Below, in pieces: positions 45,792 to 54,678 of a DNA stretch of 64,000 bases (position 1 is its first letter; every line of letters starts with the position of its first letter). The translations under genes were made by a program, and so were the position numbers. The stretch comes from Candidatus Sumerlaeia bacterium (GTDB taxonomy: Bacteria; Sumerlaeota; Sumerlaeia; SLMS01; JAHLLQ01), in contig JAHCAW010000016.1 in assembly GCA_019634695.1 (NCBI GenBank), positions 1 through 64,000 on the forward strand, written 5' to 3'. The notes under the pieces were generated by a model that worked only from the letters and a program-made list of their open reading frames with translations, was not told where the DNA came from and ran no database searches.

Positions 45792-47363
45792 ATGATGCTG
45801 CTGAACGCGATCCGCCACAACCTGTTCGACAACCCGATCCTGACGCGGGAGTTGCGGCGCCGCATCCGCGGCAAGGCGCTCGTCTTCAGCATCATCGGCT
45901 ACATCGTCCTGATGTCCATCAGCAGCATCCTGATCCTGCTGGCCAGTCAGGACCCCTTCACGGCGGCCCGCTCGCAGGACACCCAAAAGATGCTCGAGAG
46001 CCTGGCCGAGACAGGCTTCACCCTGTTCAAGTGGATCACGGCCATTCAGGGGCTGCTGGTCCTGATCATCGCGCCGACGATCACCGCCGGCATGACGACG
46101 GGCGAGAAGGAGAAGAAGACCTTCGACTTCCTGCGCGTCACGACGATCACCCCGTGGATGTACATCCTCGGCTGCTTTCTTTCGACGGTGTTCTACGTCT
46201 CGCTGGCGCTGCTGTGCGCGCTGCCGCTGATCAGCCTGGCGTTCCTCTACGGTGGCATCAGCCGGGTCAACGTGCTGGCGATGGGCGGGGTGCTGCTGGG
46301 CTGCTCGATGGTGCTGTCCTCTTTCGGGCTGCTAGTCTCGTCGGTGCGCGACCGCACCCGCACGGCCCAGGGCATCGTCGTGTTTATGATCTTCGCGGCC
46401 CTGTTCGGCGGCAGCATCATTTACCGGCAGGTGACCATTTGGCTGGGTACGACGGCGGCAGCCGGCGGAGGTGGTGGCGGCGGCACGGCCGGCCTGTTGC
46501 TATTCGGCACGACGGTGCCGTCCTGGGCCCTCGGCGCGGTGGGAATGCTGTTCCTGACAGCGGTGTTCCTGCTGGTGGCCACGCGTAAGTTGTTCGACCC
46601 CGAGGAGACGCGCGCGCTGGCGCACTGGCAGTTCGCGCTCATGGCAGTCGGCATCATCGGGACGCTGCTGGGGCTGAACAAGGGCCTGCCCCTGTCGAAC
46701 GTCATGGGCCTTTCGTTCATGGCCTTGGGCAGCCTGCTGCTGGCGACGGCGGCGCTGTGCTTCGCGGTCGGGCGCATGGAGGTTGGCGACGAGATTTGGC
46801 ATCTCAAGCGCCTGTTCCCCTTCCTGCGTCCGTTCGACCAGACGGTGCCCTTCCTGATCCTTGTCGGAGTGGCTTGGTATGCGGCGGTGGTGACGCTGCT
46901 GAAAGGGGCGGCGGGACTGGGCTCCATGTCGCGCGACCTGTTCGTGATGGCCGCCGTGGTCGGACTTCTCGGGTATGCATTCTTCTGCGTGTTCGGGCGG
47001 TTCGCGACGGCGGTGTCGGTGGGACGCAAGGGGGCCGGGCGGATGACCCTGGCGGTGGTGCTGGCCGCGTGGGTGGTGGTGCCGCTGCTGGCGGCGGCTT
47101 GCCTGGCAATGGCCCCGAACAGCGAGGGCTTCTTCGCGGACCTGATGCGCGGAATTGGGCGGCTGTCGCCCTTCTACATCATGATCGAGGGTATCTCCTC
47201 CCCGCGCACGTACACGAACCTGCCCTCTCTGGCCACGGCGCCGGGTGTCGGGGCGGTGTTCTTCTACGGTCTGGTCGGGCTGGTGTTCCTGGTGGTCGGG
47301 GAATACCACCGCTTCCGCCGCTGGCGGGGCTTCGATTACCACTACGATATGCCGGCGAACTGA
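45792..47363 (+). CDS. ABC-2-type transporter permease-like membrane protein
   Basis: A 523-residue polytopic membrane protein with about twelve hydrophobic segments. The cytoplasmic N-terminus (NPILTRELRRRIRGKALVF) leading into TM1, and the EKEKKTFDFLRVTTITPWMYILG segment before TM3, are typical of ABC-2 permeases for drugs, polysaccharides or gliding. A Gly7 run (AAAGGGGGGGTAG) occurs in a loop near residue 225. No ATPase gene is adjacent, so the partner is elsewhere. The start is ATG 45792 (or the next codon, also ATG). The protein ends in an aromatic segment, FRRWRGFDYHYDMP. Confidence 0.7.
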   Translation: MMLLNAIRHNLFDNPILTRELRRRIRGKALVFSIIGYIVLMSISSILILLASQDPFTAARSQDTQKMLESLAETGFTLFKWITAIQGLLVLIIAPTITAGMTTGEKEKKTFDFLRVTTITPWMYILGCFLSTVFYVSLALLCALPLISLAFLYGGISRVNVLAMGGVLLGCSMVLSSFGLLVSSVRDRTRTAQGIVVFMIFAALFGGSIIYRQVTIWLGTTAAAGGGGGGGTAGLLLFGTTVPSWALGAVGMLFLTAVFLLVATRKLFDPEETRALAHWQFALMAVGIIGTLLGLNKGLPLSNVMGLSFMALGSLLLATAALCFAVGRMEVGDEIWHLKRLFPFLRPFDQTVPFLILVGVAWYAAVVTLLKGAAGLGSMSRDLFVMAAVVGLLGYAFFCVFGRFATAVSVGRKGAGRMTLAVVLAAWVVVPLLAAACLAMAPNSEGFFADLMRGIGRLSPFYIMIEGISSPRTYTNLPSLATAPGVGAVFFYGLVGLVFLVVGEYHRFRRWRGFDYHYDMPAN

Positions 47364-47479
47364 ACGCCGGGGCGGCATCCGGGGCCGTATGAGGCGGGAA
47401 ATCCACCTTGACAAGGCGGGGGGCAGAGGGGCCTTTTCCCTCCCCCTGCCCGGGCGGTTGTCCGCGGCCGGGGTTCCCT

Positions 47480-47501
47480 GTCCCGCTCTTTGCGGCGGGA
47501 C
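47480..47501 (+). promoter_or_regulatory. Stem-loop in the rpsF leader, possible S6:S18 site
   Basis: GTCCCGC (47480-47486) pairs with GCGGGAC (47495-47501) around an eight-base loop, with CCG directly 3' of the stem, about 30 bases before rpsF. In many bacteria the S6:S18 dimer binds a leader stem with an exposed CCG to repress this operon. The resemblance here is loose and the assignment is inference. Confidence 0.3.
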
Positions 47502-47532
47502 CGTCAAGTCCACGGGGAGTCCATAGACCCTC

Positions 47533-48036
47533 ATGATTACGTACGAAGCGCTTGTTGTATTGGAGACCAACCGTCCGGACGCGCAGATCACCGAATCGAT
47601 CGAGAAGATCGAGGCGCTGATCACCCGCAACGGCGGCACGGTCAAGTCGCGCGACGCTTGGGGTAAGCGCAAGCTGGCTTACCAGATCAACCGTCGTCGC
47701 GAGGGCTATTACGTCCTGGTGCTGTTCGATGCCCCGCCCACGGGCCCGGTGCTCGCGGAACTCAACCGCCACCTGCGGATCTCGGAAGACGTGCTGCGCT
47801 TCATGGTGACGCGCGCGGTGGTGGGCAAGTCGCGTGGCGTGCCCCCCCCCGAGGGCTACTACGAGGAGCAGCGCGCCGGCCGGTTCGGCCGGGGCGATGG
47901 TCCGCGCGACCGCGGTGATCGCGGCGACCGAGGCGACCGCGGTGGGCGTTTCGAGCGCCGTCCGCCTGCCGCTGCCGCTGCCGAAGCTCCGCGCGAAGCC
48001 GAGCCTGCTGCCGCCGAACCCAGCCCCGAGGCCTGA
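47533..48036 (+). CDS. rpsF: Ribosomal protein bS6 with long C-terminal tail
   Basis: bS6 binds bS18 and 16S rRNA on the 30S platform. The 167-residue protein has the normal ferredoxin-like core (YEALVVLETNRPDAQITESI; WGKRKLAYQINRRREGYYVL; ISEDVLRFMVTRAV) to about residue 100. After that comes a tail with [20 protein letters not shown] repeats and an Ala/Glu/Pro-rich end. This tail is unusual and resembles the N-terminal extension of its partner S18 encoded two genes later. It is first in the standard rpsF-ssb-rpsR-rplI operon. Confidence 0.97.
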   Translation: MITYEALVVLETNRPDAQITESIEKIEALITRNGGTVKSRDAWGKRKLAYQINRRREGYYVLVLFDAPPTGPVLAELNRHLRISEDVLRFMVTRAVVGKSRGVPPPEGYYEEQRAGRFGRGDGPRDRGDRGDRGDRGGRFERRPPAAAAAEAPREAEPAAAEPSPEA

Positions 48037-48112
48037 CCGCCCGGCCGTCTGAGCCGACCCCCCGACTCGGGCGTGCCTCCGCGCACGCCCGCCCGTCACC
48101 AGGAGCGTTCCC

Positions 48113-48595
48113 ATGGAACTCAACCGGGTCTTCTTGCTTGGCAACCTGACGCGCGACCCCGAGTCGCGCTTCCTTCAGAGTGGCTCGCAGGTTTGCAAGA
48201 TGGGTCTGGCGGTGAACCGCCGTTGGGGCGGCCGGGAAGGCGGCGACAAGAAGGAAGAGGTGCTGTTCATCGACGTCGAGGCCTGGAACAAGACGGCCGA
48301 GTTGTGCGCGCAGTACTTGCAGCGCGGCAGCCAGGTGCTGGTCGAGGGCCGGCTGAAGATGGACCAGTACCAGACCCAGTCGGGCGAGAATCGCACGAAG
48401 TTCGTCGTGGTGGCCGAACGCGTCCAGTTCGGGGCTCGCCCCGAAGGGGGCGGCCGTCCGGCCGGCGAAGGCGGCGGCCCGGGCGCGCGGCGCCAGAGCG
48501 CCCCACCTCCGGCAGCGGCCGAACCGCGCGAGGACTACGACCGCTCGCCCTCCTACGACGGCGGCGGCGAGACCGAAGACGACCTGCCCTTCTGA
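48113..48595 (+). CDS. ssb: Single-stranded DNA-binding protein
   Basis: A 160-residue SSB. The OB-fold occupies residues 1-105 (MELNRVFLLGNLTRDPESRF; FIDVEAWNKTAELCAQYLQRG; VLVEGRLKMDQYQTQSGENR), then a Gly/Arg/Pro-rich linker, and the acidic C-terminal tip ETEDDLPF that recruits repair and replication proteins. Location between rpsF and rpsR is the widespread arrangement. GGAGC lies upstream of ATG 48113. Confidence 0.97.
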   Translation: MELNRVFLLGNLTRDPESRFLQSGSQVCKMGLAVNRRWGGREGGDKKEEVLFIDVEAWNKTAELCAQYLQRGSQVLVEGRLKMDQYQTQSGENRTKFVVVAERVQFGARPEGGGRPAGEGGGPGARRQSAPPPAAAEPREDYDRSPSYDGGGETEDDLPF

Positions 48596-48630
48596 CCAAT
48601 TGACCGATCCCGGCAAGGAGTTGCCCAGCA

Positions 48631-48993
48631 ATGAGCGAGGACATCCGTGAGCAAGGCGAAGTGACCGAGCAGCGCCCGCCGCGTAGCGAGCGCCCGGAGC
48701 GCAGCGAGCGTGGCGGAGACCGTGGCGATCGCGGAGACCGTGGCGGCCGTGGCGGCCCCGGCGGTCCGCGCGGGCGGCGTCGCTTCCCCCGCCGCAAGGT
48801 CTGCTTCTTCACGCTGACCAAGGCCGAGTACATCGATTACAAGGACGTCAAGACGCTGCAGCGCTTCGTGACGCCGGCGGGCAAGATCCTGCCCCGCCGC
48901 ATGACGGGCACCTGCGCCAAGTTCCAGCGACTGCTGACGTCGGCCATCAAGCGGGCGCGCCAAGTCGCGCTGCTGACCTACAAGGCCGGCTGA
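48631..48993 (+). CDS. rpsR: Ribosomal protein bS18 with long N-terminal extension
   Basis: bS18 pairs with bS6 in the 30S platform. The core is in the last 70 residues ([58 protein letters not shown]). The first 50 residues form an Arg/Gly/Asp/Glu extension with [20 protein letters not shown], similar to the tail of S6. AAGGAG precedes ATG 48631. The operon position is standard. Confidence 0.97.
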   Translation: MSEDIREQGEVTEQRPPRSERPERSERGGDRGDRGDRGGRGGPGGPRGRRRFPRRKVCFFTLTKAEYIDYKDVKTLQRFVTPAGKILPRRMTGTCAKFQRLLTSAIKRARQVALLTYKAG

Positions 48994-49025
48994 GTCGAAC
49001 CGTCGCCCTCCAAGGAGATTCCGGC

Positions 49026-49592
49026 ATGAAAGTAATCCTGTTCCGTTCGGTGGACAATCTGGGCAACGCGGGCGAGCTGGTCGACGTCAAGCGTGGCTAC
49101 TTCCGCAACTACCTCGGGCCGCGCGGCTACGCGCGCGAGGCGACGGGTGCGAACATGGCGCTCGTCGAGAGTCGTCGCAAGAAGATCGAGGCGATGGTCA
49201 CGCGCGAACGCGCGGCGGCCACGCGCTCGGCCGAGGGACTCAACGGCATCGTCCTGACCTTCGAACTGCGCGCCAACGAGAAGGGCCAGCTCTTCGGCTC
49301 CGTCACGCCGCAGGACATCGTCCAGGCGCTGGCCGAGAAGGGCTTCGCGGTCGACCGCCGCAAGATCGAGCTGAGCGAGCACATCAAGGCGCTGGGCGAG
49401 TTCCCCTTCCGCATTCGCCTCTATCAGGGCGTGTACGCGAACCTGAAGGTGGTGGTGGAGCGCTTCCTCCGCCCCGAGGAGCGCGAGGCTCTGGAAGAGG
49501 AAGAGCGGCTGCGCGCCGAAGCCGAAGCCGCCGCGGGCGAGGAGTCGGTGGAAGCGACGGACGTCGAGGAGACGGAGCCGGCTGCCGAGTAG
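49026..49592 (+). CDS. rplI: Ribosomal protein bL9
   Basis: bL9 is a dumbbell-shaped 50S protein. The N-domain is intact (MKVILFRSVDNLGNAGELVD; VKRGYFRNYLGPRGYA), followed by the connecting helix and the C-domain (LFGSVTPQDIVQALAEKGF; RKIELSEHIKALGEFPFRI). The 188-residue length includes an acidic tail of about 35 residues after the usual end (EEEERLRAEAEAAAGEE), absent from E. coli L9. AAGGAG lies before ATG 49026. Last gene of the rpsF operon. Confidence 0.97.
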   Translation: MKVILFRSVDNLGNAGELVDVKRGYFRNYLGPRGYAREATGANMALVESRRKKIEAMVTRERAAATRSAEGLNGIVLTFELRANEKGQLFGSVTPQDIVQALAEKGFAVDRRKIELSEHIKALGEFPFRIRLYQGVYANLKVVVERFLRPEEREALEEEERLRAEAEAAAGEESVEATDVEETEPAAE

Positions 49593-49775
49593 GCATGCCG
49601 GCAGGCCGCACGCGGTTGTCACCGGGACACCGGAGGGGGTTCAGGGACGGGCTGACCGTCCGCTTGGGGTGTGATTGCGGGTTGCCTCCGCGTTCCCGTT
49701 TCGGCGAAGAGGTAACGGCGGAGCGGCGTTTGCGCCGCCCGGCAGTCCCCCCAGCGAGGGCCGGGTCCCTTCGAC

Positions 49776-50885
49776 ATGACGCTCCTCGACCGGGAATACC
49801 TCTCCGACTTCTTCAGGGTCCTCTTCACGCTCCTGGCGTTTCTGGCGATCCTGTTGTTCGCCAAGGTCTTTCTGGAGTTCTTCCAGGAGGCCGCCGAGGG
49901 CGCGGAACTTCATTGGGGCCTGCTGTTCTACTTCTGTCGCCTGCCGCGCTTCTTCGTGGATACGGCGGTGGTGCTGGCGGCGGCGTCGATCCTGTGGAAC
50001 GTCGCACGCCGGACGCGTACCAATGAGTTGCTGGCCTGTCTGGCAGGTGGCATCAGCCCGGTGCGGCTGGCCGTGCCGTTCTTCGCCGGCGCCGCAATCG
50101 TCAGTCTGGTCTGTCTGGGGTTGACCGAGTTCGTGCTGGGCGGTGCAGACCGCGCGGCGTATTACATCGAGCAGCGCCACATCAAGAACAAGCCGATCGA
50201 GCGCATCACGCGCAACCGCGACATCCTGCTGAAGTGGGGCACGGAGCGCGTCTACGTGATCGACTCCTACGCGCCCGCCTCGAACGAGATGCAGTACCCG
50301 GCCATCGTGGACATGTGGCCGGGAACCGAGGTGCCCCGGCAGGTGATCCATGCCGCGTCGGCCACGCTCGACGAGCGGTCCAGCCTGTGGACCTTCCACG
50401 ACGCCACCATCCGGGGCTTCGACCAGCAGGGCCGAATCGAGCACTTCGAGCGCCAAGCCGAACTGCATGGCGCGGATATCGAGCCCCCGATCACGCCGCG
50501 GCTGGCCGAATTCCTCGACGGGCTCGACAACCCGGACCAGATGAACCTGCGCGAGCTGGTGGCCTACATAAAGCTCCTTGACGCGCAAGGCAAGCGAACA
50601 TCCGAATACCGGCTTATGATGCACCGCAAAGTCGCCCTGCCTCTTGCCGCCGCCGCCGTCGCCCTGATGATCTGCGCGCATATGCTGCGCCCGAAGGCGT
50701 ACGGCGTGCTGCTGGACCTGGGCGGAGGGCTGTTGCTGATCGGTTTGTACTACGGGGTCTACTTCCTGAGCTGGAAGCTGGGTCAGGTCGAGTTCGGCCT
50801 GACGCCGGCCCTGTCGGCATGGCTGCCGAATATCCTGTTTGCCGTGGTCGGAGTGGGAATGTTCCTGCGCGGCGGTATTCGGTAG
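49776..50885 (+). CDS. LptF/LptG (YjgP/YjgQ) family permease
   Basis: A 369-residue inner-membrane protein of the LptF/LptG family, which with LptB extracts lipopolysaccharide for transport to the outer membrane. Three TM helices (about 14-35, 60-80, 100-120), a periplasmic beta-jellyroll-like domain of about 165 residues (residues 120-285), and three C-terminal TM helices fit the family. The loop RRTRTNELLACLAGGISPVR is the coupling-helix region (usual TNEL-ALRAAGIS). Only one such gene is here, so its LptF or LptG identity is open. It supports a diderm envelope. The start is ATG 49776 with no strong site. Confidence 0.87.
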   Translation: MTLLDREYLSDFFRVLFTLLAFLAILLFAKVFLEFFQEAAEGAELHWGLLFYFCRLPRFFVDTAVVLAAASILWNVARRTRTNELLACLAGGISPVRLAVPFFAGAAIVSLVCLGLTEFVLGGADRAAYYIEQRHIKNKPIERITRNRDILLKWGTERVYVIDSYAPASNEMQYPAIVDMWPGTEVPRQVIHAASATLDERSSLWTFHDATIRGFDQQGRIEHFERQAELHGADIEPPITPRLAEFLDGLDNPDQMNLRELVAYIKLLDAQGKRTSEYRLMMHRKVALPLAAAAVALMICAHMLRPKAYGVLLDLGGGLLLIGLYYGVYFLSWKLGQVEFGLTPALSAWLPNILFAVVGVGMFLRGGIR

Positions 50886-50901
50886 GGGACCTGAGTTTGC
50901 G

Positions 50902-50924
50902 GGCGAGGCCGTAACGGCCTCGCC
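50902..50924 (+). terminator. Perfect stem-loop between the LptF/G-like and phosphatase genes
   Basis: GGCGAGGCCG (50902-50911) and CGGCCTCGCC (50915-50924) form a 10-base stem with a TAA loop. The following GAAGTTCTTG has only a broken T-run, so termination may be partial; it ends 22 bases before the next start, where it could also affect initiation. Confidence 0.45.
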
Positions 50925-50946
50925 GAAGTTCTTGTGGAGGGCATGG

Positions 50947-51834
50947 ATGCTTCTCGCGAAACGCAGGAAAAAGCGGGTGATCGTCTTCGTGTGCACGGGC
51001 AACACGTGCCGTAGCCCGATGGCGCAGGGGCTGCTGCAGGACTACCTCGAGAAGGGCAACTGGCGCCATATCGAGGTGAAGACTGCCGGGGTGATGACCA
51101 TCTCGGGCCTGCTGCCGACGCCCGAGGCGGTGCAGGTCATGGAGTCTGTGGAGATCGACATCCGCAAGCACCGCTCGGCCCCGTTGACGCCCGAGATGCT
51201 CAAGAAGGCGGACTTGGTGCTGGGCATGACGCCCTTCCACGTGCAGTTCGCGCTGCGCATGTCGCCCGAGGCCCGCGGCAAGACGTTCCTGCTCAAGGAA
51301 TACACCAAGAGCGACCTGAAGAACTACCAGATCACCGACCCGATGGGCGCGACGCTCGAGGTCTACAAGCGCGTGTTCCGCGAGATCAAGCTGGCGATCG
51401 ACCGCCTGATCGAGATGGACGTGGTGCACGCGCCGCTCGATCAGGACCTGCGCCACGAGAAGTGGGGCGGCGCCGCGGCAGGCGACAGTGCCGAGGCCCG
51501 CAAGTCCGCACGCCCCGCCAAGGCCGAGTCCGGCAAGGATGAGGACGCACCCGTCGCCAAGGCAGAGAAGGCCGCCGAGGCCAAGCCCGCCAAGGCAAAG
51601 GCACCCGCCAAGGAAGCGAAGCCCAAGACCGCCAAGGCCGAGCCGGCCAAGGCACCCGCCAAGAAGCCGGAGAAGGCTGCTCCCGCTGCCAAGGAGAAGG
51701 AGAAGCCGGCAGCCGCAAAGCCCAAGCCGGCACCAAAGGCGCCGGCTCCCAAGGCCGAATCGAAGGCCAAGAAACCACCCGAAGCGCCCAAGAAGGCCGC
51801 TCCCGCGGCGCCCAAGAAGCCGGCCAAGAAGTAA
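50947..51834 (+). CDS. Low-molecular-weight protein tyrosine phosphatase with histone-H1-like tail
   Basis: A 295-residue protein. The N-terminal 160 residues are an LMW-PTP: P-loop FVCTGNTCRSPMAQGLL (C-x5-R-S) and general-acid segment ITDPMGATLEVYKR with the DP pair. Such enzymes remove phosphate from tyrosine kinases in exopolysaccharide control or from protein arginine. From about residue 175 to the end there is a Lys/Ala/Pro low-complexity tail (KAEKAAEAKPAKAKAPAKEA type repeats), like bacterial histone-H1-like proteins; this is not normal for the family. GGAGGG lies eight bases before ATG 50947. The gene is the last plus-strand gene before a convergent junction. Confidence 0.9.
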   Translation: MLLAKRRKKRVIVFVCTGNTCRSPMAQGLLQDYLEKGNWRHIEVKTAGVMTISGLLPTPEAVQVMESVEIDIRKHRSAPLTPEMLKKADLVLGMTPFHVQFALRMSPEARGKTFLLKEYTKSDLKNYQITDPMGATLEVYKRVFREIKLAIDRLIEMDVVHAPLDQDLRHEKWGGAAAGDSAEARKSARPAKAESGKDEDAPVAKAEKAAEAKPAKAKAPAKEAKPKTAKAEPAKAPAKKPEKAAPAAKEKEKPAAAKPKPAPKAPAPKAESKAKKPPEAPKKAAPAAPKKPAKK

Positions 51835-51840
51835 TCCCCC

Positions 51841-51871
51841 CGAGCCCGCAGGTCAGTCGCCTGCGGGCTCG
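51841..51871. terminator. Convergent stem-loop between phosphatase and GT39 genes
   Basis: CGAGCCCGCAGG (51841-51852) and CCTGCGGGCTCG (51860-51871) form a perfect 12-base stem with a seven-base loop. It lies six bases after the phosphatase stop; the GT39 stop codon (51853-51855) is in the loop. It can form in RNA from both strands, but T-runs are poor on either side (TTGTATT on the plus strand). Confidence 0.6.
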
Positions 51872-53520
51872 TTGTATTCCAGCACACTCAGCCACACGGC
51901 GCCGTCGAGATCGTGGAAGCGTGCAACCTCGACCGGCGCACGCGATCCCGTTGGCGCATGGAAGCGCACCGGCGGAAACGGCGCGTGCGGCGCCAGCACC
52001 CAGACCGTATCTGGGAAGGCGGGAGCGGGCTTGATCGCATCGCTGACAAGCCCCGGCACACCATCGGTCAGGAAGATGAATGTGGGTGTGTCCGCGACGA
52101 AGTAGGAGGGCGCGACGATGACCGGCGCGCGCATCGGATGCGCGACCAGCCAGTCGGCGACGTCGCGGAACCGCGCCTGGTAGCTCTCCCAGACCTGGGG
52201 ATGGCGCGGCCAGACCGCGAACGCCCGCCATGTCTCCCCCGCCGCAAACCAGACAAGCAGGATGGCGATGCCGACCTGCGCCATCCGGCGCGACCTGCCG
52301 GAGTGCTCCAGAATCGCGTTGGCCGCCAATGCCAGACAAAGCGCCGCCAACGGCGTGAGCAGCATCAGCCGCAACATGTTCGGCGCGCCGAACGAGAGCA
52401 CGGACGCCAAGCTGCCAAGCAGCAGCCACAGGAGAAGAAACAGCCCCGCCCACTGGCGATGCCGCACCTGTCCGACCAGCAACCCGATGCCCCCAAGACA
52501 GAACAGGCCGGTCAGAAGATCGAACGCGGGCAGTCCGGTGCCGTGCGGGTCCGGCGCTTCCCCCATGCGCCGCGCATCGCGCCAGCGCGCATGCGAGTCG
52601 GCCGAATCCGGCGCAAACAGATAGGCCTGCATGAACCGGGGTGGTCCCGGGATGTTGTGCTTCGCCTCGTGATCGCCGCGCAACGTGGTCATCAGCGCCA
52701 CATCGATCGCCTGCCGACCGATCCGCTTCCAGCCCTCGGCCCCCTGATCGATCAGGGAGATTTGGCGTTGCCGCCCGGAGAGGTGCTCCGGGTGGGAGAG
52801 AAAATGCAGCCCGAGCGGGACGAGGACCAACAAGCCGACCGTTGCCGCGATGAGGACCAAGTGCACCGCACGACGCGCGGGAGTGCGCACCGCCGTCGCG
52901 AGGCCAATCACCAGCCCAAGCGCCACGGCGAGGAGGAACAGGCGCATCGACAGGTACGTGTAGAGCCCCAGGCCGCACAACAACCCGAGCACCGCCGCGT
53001 CCCATCGTCGGCCGGACCGCAAGGTGCGCAGCAGGAAGACGGCGATGAGCGGACAGAACAGCGTTGTCAGGATGGTGCGAAAAGCCAGGCGTGAGAAGGT
53101 CAGGTGCCAACGCATCGGCACGAAGAAGGCAAGTGTCAGCAGGGCGACGCGCGGCCCGGCATACGAGCGCGCCATCCACCAGGTGGCCGGAATGGCCAGC
53201 GTGCCGACGACGCCGCCGACGGCGCGCAGGGCGGGCGCCGTGGTGCCGCCGGCGAGGATGCCAAGCAGCTCGAGGTACATGAACATCGGCTCGCGAGGAT
53301 GGCCGCGCGTCACGAAGAAGAGAGGCCAGCCGGGTTCGCGCAGGATGCTCAGGGCATCGATGCCGTTGATGGCCTCGTCGTACCACAGGCCCGGAGGAAT
53401 CGATTCGAGTGCGACGAACCGCAGGAAGCCGCCAAGCAGCGTGGCGGCAAGGACGACGAACCACTCCCACCGGGCGACCGGGGGCGGCTCGGCAGGCAGT
53501 TCGAGGCGTGGCAGCCGCAT
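51853..53520 (-). CDS. GT39/ArnT-like membrane glycosyltransferase
   Basis: A 555-residue polytopic protein with about twelve TM helices and a soluble C-terminal part. The first periplasmic loop, ESIPPGLWYDEAINGIDALS, has the Asp-Glu pair typical of GT39/PMT and ArnT-like enzymes, which use polyprenyl-phosphate sugars. A PREPMFMYLELLGIL segment resembles the second conserved loop. Acceptor (protein, lipid A or polysaccharide) is unknown. The GT2 polyprenyl-phosphate glycosyltransferase at 62397 could provide its donor. The start is ATG 53520, 31 bases after the UDP-glucuronate decarboxylase stop, so the two may be co-transcribed. Confidence 0.82.
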   Translation of the reverse strand: MRLPRLELPAEPPPVARWEWFVVLAATLLGGFLRFVALESIPPGLWYDEAINGIDALSILREPGWPLFFVTRGHPREPMFMYLELLGILAGGTTAPALRAVGGVVGTLAIPATWWMARSYAGPRVALLTLAFFVPMRWHLTFSRLAFRTILTTLFCPLIAVFLLRTLRSGRRWDAAVLGLLCGLGLYTYLSMRLFLLAVALGLVIGLATAVRTPARRAVHLVLIAATVGLLVLVPLGLHFLSHPEHLSGRQRQISLIDQGAEGWKRIGRQAIDVALMTTLRGDHEAKHNIPGPPRFMQAYLFAPDSADSHARWRDARRMGEAPDPHGTGLPAFDLLTGLFCLGGIGLLVGQVRHRQWAGLFLLLWLLLGSLASVLSFGAPNMLRLMLLTPLAALCLALAANAILEHSGRSRRMAQVGIAILLVWFAAGETWRAFAVWPRHPQVWESYQARFRDVADWLVAHPMRAPVIVAPSYFVADTPTFIFLTDGVPGLVSDAIKPAPAFPDTVWVLAPHAPFPPVRFHAPTGSRAPVEVARFHDLDGAVWLSVLEYNEPAGD

Positions 53521-53551
53521 CGCGCCAGACTCCGGCGCCGGGACGAGCGAC

Positions 53552-54514
<963 letters not shown>

Positions 54515-54678
54515 GAGGGGTGCCTGCCGAATCCGGGGGATGGGGGAACCGCGCGGGCAAGGGTCGGGGGGTGTATGACGCGGGTCGAGCGAAAAGGGGG
54601 CAGGCACAAGGCTTGCCCCGCGAGCCCCCGATTCTTACAGACGCCGGGACAACCCGTCCCGACCAGGAGCCCACGCCC

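Noticed and set aside
47880..48760. Repeated GGCGACCGCGG-like DNA in rpsF and rpsR as a CRISPR or mobile repeat
   Set aside because: The repeats are short, in frame, imperfect and encode Arg-Gly-Asp tails; there are no spacers of constant length.
51475..51834. Lys/Ala/Pro region after the phosphatase as a separate histone-like gene
   Set aside because: It is in the same frame without a stop, and there is no start codon with a ribosome-binding site at its beginning.
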